From contig JACVVK020000317.1 in NCBI GenBank assembly GCA_018292915.2, positions 428,501-492,500 of the forward strand: a DNA stretch of 64,000 nucleotides, read 5' to 3'. Every line of letters starts with the position of its first letter. The first letter of the stretch is position 1. Source of the stretch: Batillaria attramentaria. Its lineage: Eukaryota > Mollusca > Gastropoda > Batillariidae. Of this stretch, positions 30,405 to 40,500 are shown in pieces. The notes beneath the pieces were generated by a model. That model was not told the DNA's origin. It saw nothing but the letters and a program-made list of their open reading frames with translations, and searched no databases. Made by a program: the position numbers and the translations under genes.

Positions 30405-30735
30405 CTACCCAGCTTGAAGTGCCACGGGTACAGGCAGCTTAAGGCTGGAAGTGCCCCAAGTCAATGCAGCTTTAGGCTGGAAGTGCCCCAGGTCAATGCA
30501 GCTTTAGGCTGGAAGTGCCCCAGGTCAATGCAGCTTAAGGCTGGAAGTGCCCCAGGTCAATGCAGCTTGAGGCTGGAAGTGCCCCAGGCCAATGCAGCTT
30601 AGGCTGGAAGTGCCCCAGGTCTGACCAGCTTGAAGCTGGAAGCGCCCCGGGTCAATGCAGCTTAAGGCTGGAAGTGCCCCAGGTCTGACCAGCTTGAAGC
30701 TGCAAGCGCCCCGGGTGAATGCAGGAAGTGCCCCG
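30405..30735 (+). repeat. 32-bp minisatellite
   Basis: About ten units of GGCTGGAAGTGCCCCAGGTC followed by AATGCAGCTTAA. The distal part alternates with a variant carrying TCTGACCAGCTTGAAG and CGCCCCGGG. Units are contiguous without spacers. Confidence 0.95.
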
Positions 30736-30844
30736 ATGTCAAACGAGTTTGGGAAATAAATCTGGAATAGTTTACACCGGCTCGACGTGCTCCCAGGTAA
30801 AGGTACATGTTGGAAATACAAGTTTGCATCCGTCTTATCATTGT

Positions 30845-31125
30845 GGTTCGCCAGCCCCAGTGGTGTTTCCTTCCAGGTCATGGGTGGAATACACGGAGGG
30901 CTCAAAGCTGGGGCAATTTGTAATGGTAATGAGTATGATGGTATGATGATGCTATGGAGGTCCTTGTGGTTTGGGACTGCGGGACAAGGGCCGCATTCCA
31001 CGCTTACTGTCATAAATATCCCGGCGTTAACCAGGCCCGGGAACTACGGCACCTGCGGTGCCGGCACATCACGAGATGTGTCATCAAGCACATCACAAGA
31101 TGCGTCATGCCAAGGAAAGCGCCCC
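30845..31125 (-). mobile_element. SINE family C, 5'-truncated copy
   Basis: Matches the 3' ~280 bp of the full copies: CCAGCCCCAGTGGTGTTTCC, AGGTCATGGGTGGAAT, TATGGAGGTCC, TTGGGACTGCGGGACA, GCCGCATTCCACGCTT, TAAATATCCCGGCGTTAACC, then GGCACCTGCGGTGCCGG. The tRNA-like head is absent. Confidence 0.85.
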
Positions 31126-31258
31126 CGGTGCTGCTGTGTCAATTGGAAACACTTTGTCCTGGCGGTAGTACTTTTTTCAAGTTGCACTGGAAACACTCTC
31201 ATCCATGATGACTTTACCCCTGGTAGCAGCATTGGAATTGCTCCCGCCATCTGATCTA

Positions 31259-31292
31259 ACCCCACACCCCACCCCACCCCACCCCACCTCCC
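31259..31292. repeat. (CCCCA)n pentanucleotide repeat
   Basis: About six CCCCA units. Confidence 0.9.
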
Positions 31293-31414
31293 CCAGCAAA
31301 GAGGAGTGTGTGTGCGTCCACAGGAAACACGTTCCTGTGATAACAAAAGACGAGAGAGAGAGAGTAGACACAGGGTACTCGGCGTTTGATGTTTGTTTTA
31401 TTGTCTGTAACCGC

Positions 31415-31419
<5 letters not shown>

Positions 31420-31455
<36 letters not shown>

Positions 31456-31475
31456 CCTCTCTCTCTCTCTCTCTG
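31420..31475. repeat. (TC)n microsatellite
   Basis: About 26 TC units with a CCCC interruption. Confidence 0.95.
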
Positions 31476-31575
31476 TGCGCGTATGAAAATTAATCCGATT
31501 TTCTTCTTCTTTTTTTTACAGAACCCATGCCTGACTTTCAGAGGCTAGGTGAATGTGTAAGAACGATCGTCTGAA

Positions 31576-31664
31576 AGGGAGGGAGGGTAGGGGGGGGGGC
31601 GGAGAAAGGCGGGTTGGAGAGGGGGGGGGGGACAAGGATGAGGTAGAGCGGGGGGGGGGGGGCT
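31576..31664 (+). repeat. G-rich tract
   Basis: Several runs of 8-11 G; G-quadruplex potential. Confidence 0.85.
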
Positions 31665-31665
31665 G

Positions 31666-32160
31666 ATTTACAGACGAACGATTCACTGTCCCTCGCGATT
31701 TATGCGTTTGAGCTTGGGAGAGTTTTGACGCACGCTGCGCAGAAGCTGCAATGTGTTCTGCTGAGCTGCAAAGAAAAAAGAAGAAGTTTGCTTGTCGATT
31801 TAAGAGATGTTGTGACTGCACCAAAACGGTTCTGCGCGTGCACGGATTGTAAACGTACGCTGACTGGCTACATTAACGGTGACGTCAAGGGGTCTGGTAA
31901 TGGGTAGGTGGGTGTCGGTTTGAGGTTTTCTGTCTTTGTCCGGCACCACGAGGGTGATTTTAAGGGCAAGGGGCATGGGGAAAGCCTGTACAAAGTTTGA
32001 CCCCTGCTGGTCCCGCAACTTCCTGCAGGATCTCGGAACCGACGCTCGTCGGAACTGGAACTTTAACCAAGATTTAAAAAAGTGCAATTCTAAATTCCAA
32101 AACTTAGATTTTAACTGAACGAAACTTGATCAAATTAATTATGATTTTTTTTTCCAGTTT
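31666..32160. other. Unique sequence
   Basis: No gene recognised. Confidence 0.4.
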
Positions 32161-32164
32161 ACTC

Positions 32165-32530
32165 ATGAGATCGCTGATGGACAACCCCAAGCTAACTTGG
32201 TAAGAATTGAGTTAAGCCCGGCTTCAGGAATTCGTTAGAAACCTTATGTACTTGTGTCTACGGTAAGCCCAGCCTGTTGCTCCACTGACTCAACACCCCC
32301 AGACTAAGTGTTGTCAGAATGCGTATTGTAAAATCTATGCAAAAGTCATTGACTTCACAGTTCATTGTCCCGCATGCCCTCCTGCAAGCAGGTGTCAGTT
32401 CCTGATCCCACATCCTTCGAGATCTGAACCCACGCGGACACTGTGACTAATCCGTTGGTCACATAAGCTGCAGATCGTGCATCACCATCTCACTGCAATC
32501 AGATTGACATCACATTCAGGCTTGACGGCA
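32165..32530 (-). mobile_element. Dispersed repeat family E, second copy
   Basis: Same block order as 27655-27990, about 80 percent alike by eye, plus a GTGACTAATCCGTTGGTCAC palindrome near the tRNA-like part that the other copy lacks. Confidence 0.65.
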
Positions 32531-32682
32531 GATCATAGCTAGGGCATTAGGCGGAGCAGTTATGGAGTAAGAGTATTTTGAAAATGAATTTCCCTTCTTT
32601 TCTTGGGCCTTTTCTGCAGTTCTGTACAATACTGTACCGCAGGTCACTGATCGGTTTAGCTGTGCAGACATGAACTGCTTTA

Positions 32683-32882
32683 CTTACTTACTTACTTACT
32701 TAGGCCCTTGGCTCCAAGTGGAGCATAGGCCATCGACAACCCTTCGCCATCGCACTCTGTTCTGGGCTATTCTTGCCACTCCAGTCCAGTTGGTCCCCTG
32801 CTTATAATATAGCTCTGCCTCAGTGTCAGTCCCGCCTCCAGCTGTTACGAGGCCGGCCTCTCTTCCTTTTCCCCTGCGGGTT
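32683..32882 (-). pseudogene. 5'-truncated LINE (family L1R) with TSD
   Basis: On the minus strand it encodes TNWTGVARIAQNRVRWRRVV and the end of the same protein as 27184-27477, then a (TAAG)n tail (ACTT repeats at 32680-32702 on the plus strand). The exact 13-bp duplication ATGAACTGCTTTA flanks it at 32670-32682 and 32883-32895. About 200 bp inserted. Confidence 0.93.
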
Positions 32883-33118
32883 ATGAACTGCTTTAGAATG
32901 AGCCCAATTTGAACGATTTTGAGATTCAGTTTGTTACAACACATCAGGCCACTGTCCAACAAGTTACACTGATCCCACGTAAATAATATTAGTTTTCGCG
33001 AATCGACTGTTGGGATCTGTTTGAATGTTTGAAGTTTGGAAATGTATCGAAACAGCCGGTTTGAAAATGTGCATTTAGTGATTCCTCAAGAACTGAAACC
33101 GACTGCTAAAGTTTTGGC

Positions 33119-33163
33119 GTGTGTGTGTGTGTGTGTGCGTGTGTGTGTGTGCGCGCGCGCCAC

Positions 33164-33212
<49 letters not shown>

Positions 33213-33245
33213 CACGGTGTGTGTGTGTGTGTGTGTGTGCGCCAC

Positions 33246-33286
<41 letters not shown>

Positions 33287-33290
33287 CACG

Positions 33291-33332
<42 letters not shown>
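33119..33332. repeat. (GT)n array interrupted by GCCACGG
   Basis: Long GT tracts broken by CCACGG at about 33159, 33211, 33241 and 33285; each interruption lies at a GC or GCGC step. This is a higher-order repeat. Confidence 0.95.
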
Positions 33333-33333
<1 letters not shown>

Positions 33334-33520
33334 GATTTCAGGTTTTACTCAGTGTGTTTATAACTGCGTCAACTTTTGTTCTAGGCAGATATATTTGTGT
33401 TTCTTGTGCACATTTTTTAAAAATCTAGTAAAGGCTAAGCTTCGAATGTATTCCGGCGAGTATGCATCACGAAATCAGTTTCAGCGGCAACACTTGCATG
33501 AAGTTCTGTATAAAAGTTTT
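33333..33520. other. Unique sequence
   Basis: No gene recognised. Confidence 0.4.
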
Positions 33521-33524
33521 GTCC

Positions 33525-33610
33525 CTGTTGAGGTTCGAACCCACTGTGACCGTGACCTTGTAATCAGTGGAGATCACCCTAACGTTCTATCAGCTACGTT
33601 GAGTAATTAC
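33525..33610 (-). pseudogene. tRNA-like sequence (SINE head or tRNA pseudogene)
   Basis: The minus strand contains GTAGCTGATAGAACGTTAGG (A-box-like), then GTGGGTTCGAACCTC (B box) at tRNA-like spacing. The acceptor arms do not pair well and no SINE body was recognised. Confidence 0.5.
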
Positions 33611-34430
33611 CACATCTTTCGGCTTACGTAGCACGAGCCACACGGCACCAGCGTATCGTGGAGTGCACTGACATGTAACACTGTTCTGAGCATGGGCCAA
33701 ATGCACATCGTACACAAGTTAAGTTGGAAGGGACTGGTATGAGAAATTGGAAAAGGAGAGGGGGGGGGGTAGGGGGGGAATGACTCATACACGTCTGGAT
33801 CTAAAAATAGGGCCATCAGTGCTCGCTGTGCGTGCATTATCGCCAAAAGCCAGTGCCCTATCGCCGCCTAGCACGTGGTGCTCGGGTAACGCACTATCTC
33901 CACATCGGCTGTGGCCTTGCTATTCTTAGCTGCCCTCATGCCTACTACATCTACACCCTTAATCTTTTGGCCCCCAGCACACACCCCCTCCCCCTCCACC
34001 AGCTCCCCCTCCTATTCATTGACCCTCCCCCCCTCCCCCTCTTCGATCCCCATCTCTCTCCCCCTCTCTCGCGAAATAGTCTCAAGTTTGTTGCTTGCGC
34101 GGTGTAAAGGCCCTAAGTAAGTAACTAACCAACTCACTCTCTATCTACATTCTTAGCACTGCCCTCAAATGTCCTACCACATCACATCCCCCCCTTCCCC
34201 CTGGCGTCCATTCAGCCCCCCCCCCGGCTCCCCCTCTCTGTTCATTTCTTTGTTCAGTTGCCGCAGTATAGTTTTACTTGTTTTGCTGGCTTCAGATTGT
34301 GACGTACATGTATTTCAGTTGTAGTGTCGACCAGTTTTAAAACTGTTACGTCAAAACTTCAACTGTTGCCGGACTGAAAAAAAAAAAAAAAAAAAAGCCA
34401 TTGTCACCTCTCTCTCTGTAGCAAAGGCTG
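33611..34430. other. Mostly unique, C-rich in part
   Basis: C-rich runs at 33976-34070 and 34187-34235; A run at 34379-34396. No gene recognised. Confidence 0.4.
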
Positions 34431-34447
34431 TTCGTTCGTTTGTTCGT

Positions 34448-34505
34448 TTTCTCTCTCTCGCTCTCTCTCTCTCGGAGGCTCTCTTCCTCTCTCTCTCTCT
34501 CTCTC
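34448..34505. repeat. (TC)n microsatellite, interrupted
   Basis: TC repeats with CGG and TTCC interruptions. Confidence 0.9.
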
Positions 34506-34514
34506 TGTAGCAAA

Positions 34515-34583
34515 GGCTGATTGAAACTTGACCCTTGAATGGCCAAACCTTTTCCTTTGGAAAATAAAGTTTGTTCGTTCCAA

Positions 34584-34620
<37 letters not shown>
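34515..34620 (+). repeat. AAAATAAAGTTTG tail element with (TC)n end
   Basis: CCTTTTCCTTTGGAAAATAA then AGTTTGTTCGTTCC and (TC)n at 34587-34619; same order as 12935-13066. Confidence 0.65.
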
Positions 34621-34622
<2 letters not shown>

Positions 34623-34885
34623 AATCTGTGGTTCAGCGGGTTCAGCCAGACTGCTAATTCTGTGTTGCTGTGCTTCGTTTATTTGTCTGTCTGGAGGCCG
34701 GAATGTTTCACTGACACCACCACGAGCAGTGCAGTTTTAACATGACAGCGGCCTGTGTCTGGGTCAGCGGAGGGTCAGAGAGGGTCTAATGCACGTACGC
34801 TTGTTTCTATTTATAGCTGGGGGCCAGGGTTCGTAAGCCAAGAAAAGTACGGAAAGTAGGTCATGTCTGTCACGAAGCTATACTA

Positions 34886-35056
34886 CTATAATAATAATAA
34901 TGAGCATTGTATAAGCGCTTTACCCAATTTCATGAATCGGCTCAAAGCGCCGCGAACTGAACCCAAACGCACGCTCACGTGAATCACACGCATTCTCTCA
35001 TACACCGGACATAAACACATTACAATCACGTGGTGCGAAGGGTCAGCTCAGCTGGA
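34886..35056 (-). mobile_element. SINE family B, tail-only copy
   Basis: (AAT)n at 34889-34901, then ATAAGCGCTTTACCCAA, GCTCAAAGCGCCGCG, CGCACGCTCACGTGAATCAC, ACGCATTCTCTCA and ACAATCACGTGGTGCGAAGG, the complement of the SINE-B tail. Confidence 0.85.
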
Positions 35057-35226
35057 ACTGAAAGACGACCGCAAGGCTTCGTGTGCATACAGGTTTAAGA
35101 GCTTGGAAAGAAACATTCAAGTTTCTCCCACTGTCTGCTTGCATGTATATCACTGATAGGGTGACAAATCATCGTGCGGACAAGTTCTTCAGTCAATGAT
35201 CATTTTGCATGTTCTGTTATTAAAGA

Positions 35227-35395
35227 GGGGAGCCGGGGTGGTCGAATGGTAGAGCGTTGGACTTCTAATGCTCGGGTCGTGAATTCGATCCCGGCTGGGG
35301 CCATATATTTGTGCTGGCTTTTTCATCGTTGCCCCGTCTTTGATATCACCCTATGTGGTGGAAAAGGACGTTAAGCCCCCAAACACCCACCCACC
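35227..35395 (+). mobile_element. SINE family A, full-length with TSD
   Basis: Head GGGGAGCCGGGGTGGTCGAA, GGTAGAGCGTTGGACTTCTA, B box GTGAATTCGATCCC, body TTGTGCTGGCTTTTTCATCG, TTTGATATCACCC, GTGGTGGAAAAGGACGTTAA, C-rich end. Exact 13-bp duplication CTGTTATTAAAGA at 35214-35226 and 35396-35408. Confidence 0.95.
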
Positions 35396-35417
35396 CTGTT
35401 ATTAAAGAAGCCTACTG

Positions 35418-35450
35418 GTGTGTGTGTGTGTGTGACGGTGTGTGCGCGCG

Positions 35451-35493
<43 letters not shown>

Positions 35494-35514
35494 TGTGTGA
35501 GTGTGTGTGTGGTG

Positions 35515-35547
<33 letters not shown>
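35418..35547. repeat. (GT)n, interrupted
   Basis: GT tracts with GACGG, GCGCGCGCC, GAG and GGTGACT interruptions. Confidence 0.95.
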
Positions 35548-35548
<1 letters not shown>

Positions 35549-35950
35549 CTCTTTTTCTTGAACATTCTTTTCCTCACACTATCCATCCAGTTGTGTTTAG
35601 AAAACCGTAACTGCTCCGTTTCCGACCCCAGCGTGTGTGTCTCGGCTTTTTCATTTTTTCCTCTTTCCTTTTCTTTGCGTCAAGACTCCAAAAACTCCAG
35701 CAGAACCGGGATGAACATACCAAGAAAGAAAGACGAACATCTTTTCGACACGTGCTTCGTCTCGACACTCAGCTTGTATTTTTTTTTTTCTGCATGCTGC
35801 TTTTGGAAACAGTTATTCTTTCCTCCCTGCCTGCGTCATAGCCTGAGGAAAGGCAGGCACACAAGAAATTGCACGTGACTGTAAATTATCGCGTGCAACA
35901 AGTGGAACGCCATCGAAAAGTGTCCTACTATTGACCGGAAACACTGCCGG
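35548..35950. other. Unique sequence
   Basis: No gene recognised. Confidence 0.4.
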
Positions 35951-35958
35951 AAACACCT

Positions 35959-36236
35959 GGGCCCGTATGTAAAACTCGTGGTTAATTTAACCCACGGCTA
36001 CGGGCCTAACCCAGACCAGGCCAAAAGAAACCCCAAAACAAAATTAAATGAAAAAGGAAGCGAAGAAAGACAGACAAAAATCCTTCTATAACGGCATAGG
36101 CACCTTGCTGAAATAGACCCGCTTCCTGATTTAAAACAAAAAACAACAGAAAATTTAACCCTAGAGCTAGTTTAGTTCGAGGTTAGATTCTAACCCGGGG
36201 CTAAACTCCCTAACCCCGACTTTAACATGCGGGCCC
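35959..36236 (-). mobile_element. MITE family M1, intact copy
   Basis: 278 bp with inverted ends: GGGCCCGTATGTAAAACTCG at the left and the complement of GGGCCCGCATGTTAAAGTCG at the right. It aligns with both halves of the split element at 345-1670 and lacks the Helentron-like insert, so it serves as an empty-site control. No coding capacity. Confidence 0.85.
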
Positions 36237-36289
36237 ATCACCAGACTGATGTGTACAGTTAGTTTAGGGTTAGTCACGGTAACTGAGCT

Positions 36290-36523
36290 AGGTTGAAGGA
36301 GGTTTATACATCGTAACCCAATTTGAATGAGGTTTAGAGTCTGTATTCTAGGTTGAGTGAGGTTTAGAGTCTGTATTCTAGGTTGAAAGAGGTTTAGAGT
36401 CTGTATTCTAGGTTGAGTGAGGTTTAGAGTCTGTATTCTAGGGTGAATGAGGTTTAGAGTCTGTATTCTAGGTTGAGTGAGGTTTAGAGTCTGTATTCTA
36501 GGTTGAATGAGGTTTTGGGTTAA
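36290..36523 (+). repeat. 30-bp minisatellite
   Basis: Six intact units of GGTTGAGTGAGGTTTAGAGT followed by CTGTATTCTA plus partial units at both ends. The 30-bp period is a multiple of three, which keeps a minus-strand frame open. Confidence 0.95.
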
Positions 36524-36574
36524 GTCTGGTCTGGACTGAGTTTGGTACGTTATTTTTTTTTTTTTTTTTTTTTT

Positions 36575-37062
36575 TGCTGCCCAGACTCTTTTTGCCAGCT
36601 CCTGTGGTGTTCCTCCCAGGTCATGGTTGGAATCCACGGAGGGCTTGAAAGCTGGGGCAATTTTTATAATGCATGAGGATGGAGATGGGGATGATGGAAA
36701 GATGATGCTATGGAGGTCCGTGTGGTTTGGGACTGCGGGATAGGGCCGCATTCCACGCTTCCTGTCATAAATATCCCGACGTTCACGAGGCCCGGGATTT
36801 ACGGCACCTGCGGTGCCGGCCGTGTAATCATCCACATCAAATGACGTGTCATACCAAGGTAAGCACCCCCAAAGTCGCACCCGTGAAGTGGGTGAATCTC
36901 GGCTGTGTGGCAACAGCTTCCCCATTGGGCCCATAGCACACCCGCTCTGGGTAGGAGCCGACCTAGGCCGGTAGGAAAAATCCCGCTTGCCTCGGCTGGG
37001 ATTCGAACCCGGGTCTCCCGGTCCATGGTCCCAAGTGCTAACCACTACACTACGGGGGCCGG
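36575..37062 (-). mobile_element. SINE family C, full-length
   Basis: On the minus strand: head GGCCCCCGTAGTGTAGTGGT, TAGCACTTGGGACCATGG, B box GGGTTCGAATCCCAGCC, body CCTACC..CGGCTCCTACCCAGAG with CACCCACTTCACGGGTGCGA, CCGGCACCGCAGGTGCCG, TATTTATGACAGGAAGCGTG, CCTGGGAGGAACACCACAGG, and a poly(A) end. A T-rich duplication of the GTTATTTTTTTTT type lies on both sides. Confidence 0.92.
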
Positions 37063-37075
37063 TGTTATTTTTTTT

Positions 37076-37440
37076 TTTTTTTATATTTCAGAACATGCCA
37101 TACATGTTTTACATCTTTGTTTTCACCATCATTTACATTTGTGTGTGGTTTGTACGTCACGTGGCGATGTTTCCGGTGTTCCCGGCAAATAGCAGGACCC
37201 CATCGAAAACCCTGGAGCGAGGAATGACATGTGAACGTTCCAGAACTTTCAGCTGACCTATAATTATCCGATTTATGCGCCCCATCCGTTTGGGCAAGTG
37301 CTTGTGGTGAGCGGAGCCTTCCGTAAATTTTGAACAGTGCTGCCGGCAGTTTGTCTTCCCTTCTCCTGTATGGAATGTGCTGTCCGGGTAAAATAACTAG
37401 CTTACTAGACGAAAGAGATACGGTTCGTGTGTAATGCTAT
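37076..37440. other. Unique sequence
   Basis: No gene recognised; poly(T) at 37447-37468 follows. Confidence 0.4.
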
Positions 37441-37560
37441 TCGAAGTTTTTTTTTTTTTTTTTTTTTTAATCCCGGGTTAAAGGTCTGCTATTTCAACAA
37501 AATTCCTCCGTTAGGACCGTGTCGCTGACAGGGCCAAAACTGAAAAAAAAAAGAGTCAAC

Positions 37561-38060
37561 CGGCCCCCGTAGTGTAGTGGTTAGCACTTCGGACCATGGA
37601 CCGGGAGACCCGGGTTCGAATCCCAGCCGAGACAAGCGGGATTTTTCCTACCTAGGTCGGCTCCTACCCAGAGCGGGTGTGCTATGGGCCCAATGGGGAG
37701 GCTGTTGCCACACAGCCGAGCTTCACCCACTTCACGGGTGCGACTTTGGGGGTGCTTCCCTTGGTATGACACGTCTTATGATGTGGATGATTACACGGCC
37801 GGCACCGCAGGTGCCGTAGTTCCCGGGCCTGGTGAACGCCGGGATATTTATGACAGGAAGCGTGGAATGCGGCCCTGTCCCGCAGTCCCAAACCACACGG
37901 ACCTCCATAGCATCATCTTACCATCATCCTCATCTCCATCATCATGCATAATTTAAAAATAAATTGCCCCAGCCTTCGAGCCAACCGTGGATTTCACCCA
38001 TGACCTGGGAGGAACACCACAGGAGCTGGCAAAAAGAGTTGGGGCAGCAAAAAACAAAAA
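37561..38060 (+). mobile_element. SINE family C, full-length
   Basis: Starts CGGCCCCCGTAGTGTAGTGG, B box GGGTTCGAATCCCAGCC, body as in the other copies, ending GAGCTGGCAAAAAGAGTTGG and an A-rich tail. Flanking GAGTCAA / AAGTCAA suggests a degenerate duplication. The plus strand is open for 80-90 codons in two frames, as in other copies of the family. Confidence 0.93.
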
Positions 38061-38154
38061 AAAAAGTCAAAAACGTGGGGTGCTTATGGGCGATAGGAAA
38101 TGTGTTAAACATTCATGTTTCCATACTGCCACAATAATGTTTTCCCATCTTCCT

Positions 38155-38222
38155 TCGTTGTTGGTGGTGGTGGTGGTGGTGTTGGTGGTGTTGTTGTGGT
38201 GGTGGTAGTGGTGGTGGTAGGT
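38155..38222. repeat. (GGT)n microsatellite
   Basis: About 20 GGT/GTT units. Confidence 0.95.
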
Positions 38223-39100
38223 CAGTGGTCGCGCCGGCCTCTGTCTGTGCAGAAATGCACCTTAGGCTCAAAGAAAGTCGTATTTCTGTTCTATTACAAG
38301 CCGCAGACCACAAACCTAAAAAAAAGGTAGACCCACCGCCGCACGCTGCCACCGCTGCTTGCGTGTGTCGCTATCGCGGCCATCTTGCGAATACCAGAAC
38401 TCGCAGGCTGTGTACAGGACGCCTCGTTCGAAATACAAAGTTCTTTAGAAAGACGTCATCAGAAATGTGACTTAAGATAAAGCGGGACCAATGCTATGCG
38501 CGCTATGTAAACAGCTGATAACGTCTGGCACTTCCAGGTACTCACAACATGGCGCGCGGCGGCGTCACACTTTCAGCACCGCAGGGGGTCTATCTTTTTT
38601 TTAGGTCTGTCCCACAGACTAACCAAATTGGTCGCAATCGTCAAATGATTCGTCATTCTGTCTGGCAAACAACATTAAACCTCCGAAAGCGGCAGTTTTC
38701 CCATCTCATCGGCCGCGTTACGAACACTGATCATGTCAGTAGAGGCTTTAACCCCCCCCCCCCCTCTTCCACACCCCCGGCCTCTCAGCCCATCATCCCC
38801 ACTACATGTACCCATCGCCCTGTTGCCGTAGTGCGTGATTGTGCTGATCGCTGTGGGATCTCCTTTGATGTTGATGAGCGACGAAAGCGCGTGCAGTATC
38901 GGCGCGAAGTTTATGACAGTGACGGAGCGCAGAAACTGACAAGGAATGGGACTGGATGATACTGCTGCGCATGCGCAGTGCTCGTGCTGATGGATTCTTT
39001 TTCCGGCGAGGAAGGGAGAATTGTGTTACGTTAGTAACAAGGAGGCCCGGGCAGATACTGATAGCGTCCAATGATTTTATAGGATGGAAGATATAGGGGA
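38223..39100. other. CpG-richer unique region with a YY1-like site
   Basis: CGCGGCCATCTTG at 38375-38387 fits the YY1 consensus, and CpG dinucleotides are frequent at 38335-38580, for example CATGGCGCGCGGCGGCGTC. A segment around 38680-38740 resembles 61215-61255. No exon was recognised. Confidence 0.3.
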
Positions 39101-39109
39101 TGCGGTTGT

Positions 39110-39131
39110 TGGGGGGGGGGGGGGGGGGGGT
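39110..39131. repeat. G homopolymer
   Basis: A run of about 20 G. Confidence 0.95.
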
Positions 39132-39250
39132 AGGACAGATATTGGGTGAGATCACAGACCTAAAATACAAGAAAAAAAAAATGTTGGTGAGATCAGTTCA
39201 CTATAGATGAACGAGGGTTATCAACAGGGGATCGGGTAATGTGTACCTAG

Positions 39251-39253
<3 letters not shown>

Positions 39254-39285
<32 letters not shown>
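39254..39285. repeat. (GT)n microsatellite
   Basis: About 15 GT units. Confidence 0.95.
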
Positions 39286-39290
<5 letters not shown>

Positions 39291-39575
39291 ATTGGCGGAG
39301 GTGGGCGAGAGGGGAAGGGGGGGGGGGGGGCATATCAGTTTGTGTCGACGACCGTAACGGCGGTATTGCCCGTGGGGATGAACTCATGATAGCCATGAGT
39401 ACAATTAGTGCAGTTGGAAACCGTCTCCTTAAACGTGATAGACGTCCTGGAATTCCCCTGTTTATCGGAAACGACACATGCAGTTAAGGGTTTAAATCTC
39501 CTCCCGCAACGTCCAACTAACCATTCTCTTCGTCCTGAAAATCAACTTGGAAGGAAGCGAGGGTAGCCGCGTGGT
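39286..39575. other. Unique sequence
   Basis: No gene recognised. Confidence 0.4.
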
Positions 39576-39615
39576 GTGTGTGGGGGGGGGGGGAGGGGGG
39601 GGGGGGGGCGGAGGA
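39576..39615 (+). repeat. G-rich tract
   Basis: GT start followed by several G runs; G-quadruplex potential. Confidence 0.85.
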
Positions 39616-39766
39616 GGACCGGACCAGACAACAATGCACATCCAATGTTGTTTGAATCGATGTCTTGTTATTTCATTGTCGTCAAGTTTATTGTGTATTT
39701 TCGCTACTGTCATCAGCGCGGACGCCTCCGTTTGGTGAAAACGTTCGGTTCTTATATCGGTTCAGC

Positions 39767-39767
<1 letters not shown>

Positions 39768-39818
<51 letters not shown>

Positions 39819-39833
39819 ACACACACACACACT

Positions 39834-39868
<35 letters not shown>
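39768..39868. repeat. (TC)n-(AC)n compound microsatellite
   Basis: About 10 TC units, then AC units with CTC and CTG interruptions. Confidence 0.95.
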
Positions 39869-39869
<1 letters not shown>

Positions 39870-39963
39870 ATGGTTCCCACAAAAGGTGCTGCATTGAAAG
39901 AGCGAACCAAACAAGTCTATACATCGATACAGTGTAGCAGCTGGCGGAATTAATCGTGCATTC

Positions 39964-40007
39964 CCCCCCCCCCCCCCCCCCACTACACTACACTACACTA
40001 CACTACC
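39964..40007. repeat. C homopolymer and (CACTA)n
   Basis: About 17 C, then about five CACTA units. Confidence 0.92.
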
Positions 40008-40257
40008 CGCCTACACTCCACAATTCCACATGAAAAACATGCACGAGTCTTTTGTCTCGATCTGACCGCATTTTTTCTTGCCCACCCGTCAGTAATATGC
40101 ACTGATTCACCCTTAGTGTTAGGCCGAGGAAGAAAAAAAAAACAAGCTGTTTACTGTGTGGTGGTTGTAATAGTAATAATGATGATAATAATTATATTAA
40201 CAATATTAATAGGGCTAATCTGTTGTTGTTGTGGTGGTGGTGGTAGTGGCGTGTGCT

Positions 40258-40287
40258 CGGTGTGTGTGTGTGTGTGTGTGTGTGTGG
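40258..40287. repeat. (GT)n microsatellite
   Basis: About 14 GT units. Confidence 0.95.
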
Positions 40288-40500
40288 TGAAAGCGCATGC
40301 TCTGTCACGATTAGAACTTAGAATATCTCGGCAAGGCTCAGAAGATGTAGCTACCGCTGCGGTTTAGCCAGCGTCGGCGGCCGTGATAGCCTCGCGGTGT
40401 TCTATTTCGGCTCAAACACTACCGTGTTTCATGATCAAAGTGGAAGGTCGATTCAAAAAAAAGAAAAAAAAGAAAAAAAAAAAGGCCATGGCTTTTTGAC

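Noticed and set aside
30405..30735. CRISPR array (32-bp repeats)
   Set aside because: Units are contiguous without spacers, and the context is animal DNA. The same holds for the 37-bp and 64-bp arrays.
36167..37045. 292-codon minus-strand open frame
   Set aside because: It runs through the M1 MITE edge, a 30-bp minisatellite (period a multiple of three) and a SINE-C copy; no host protein.
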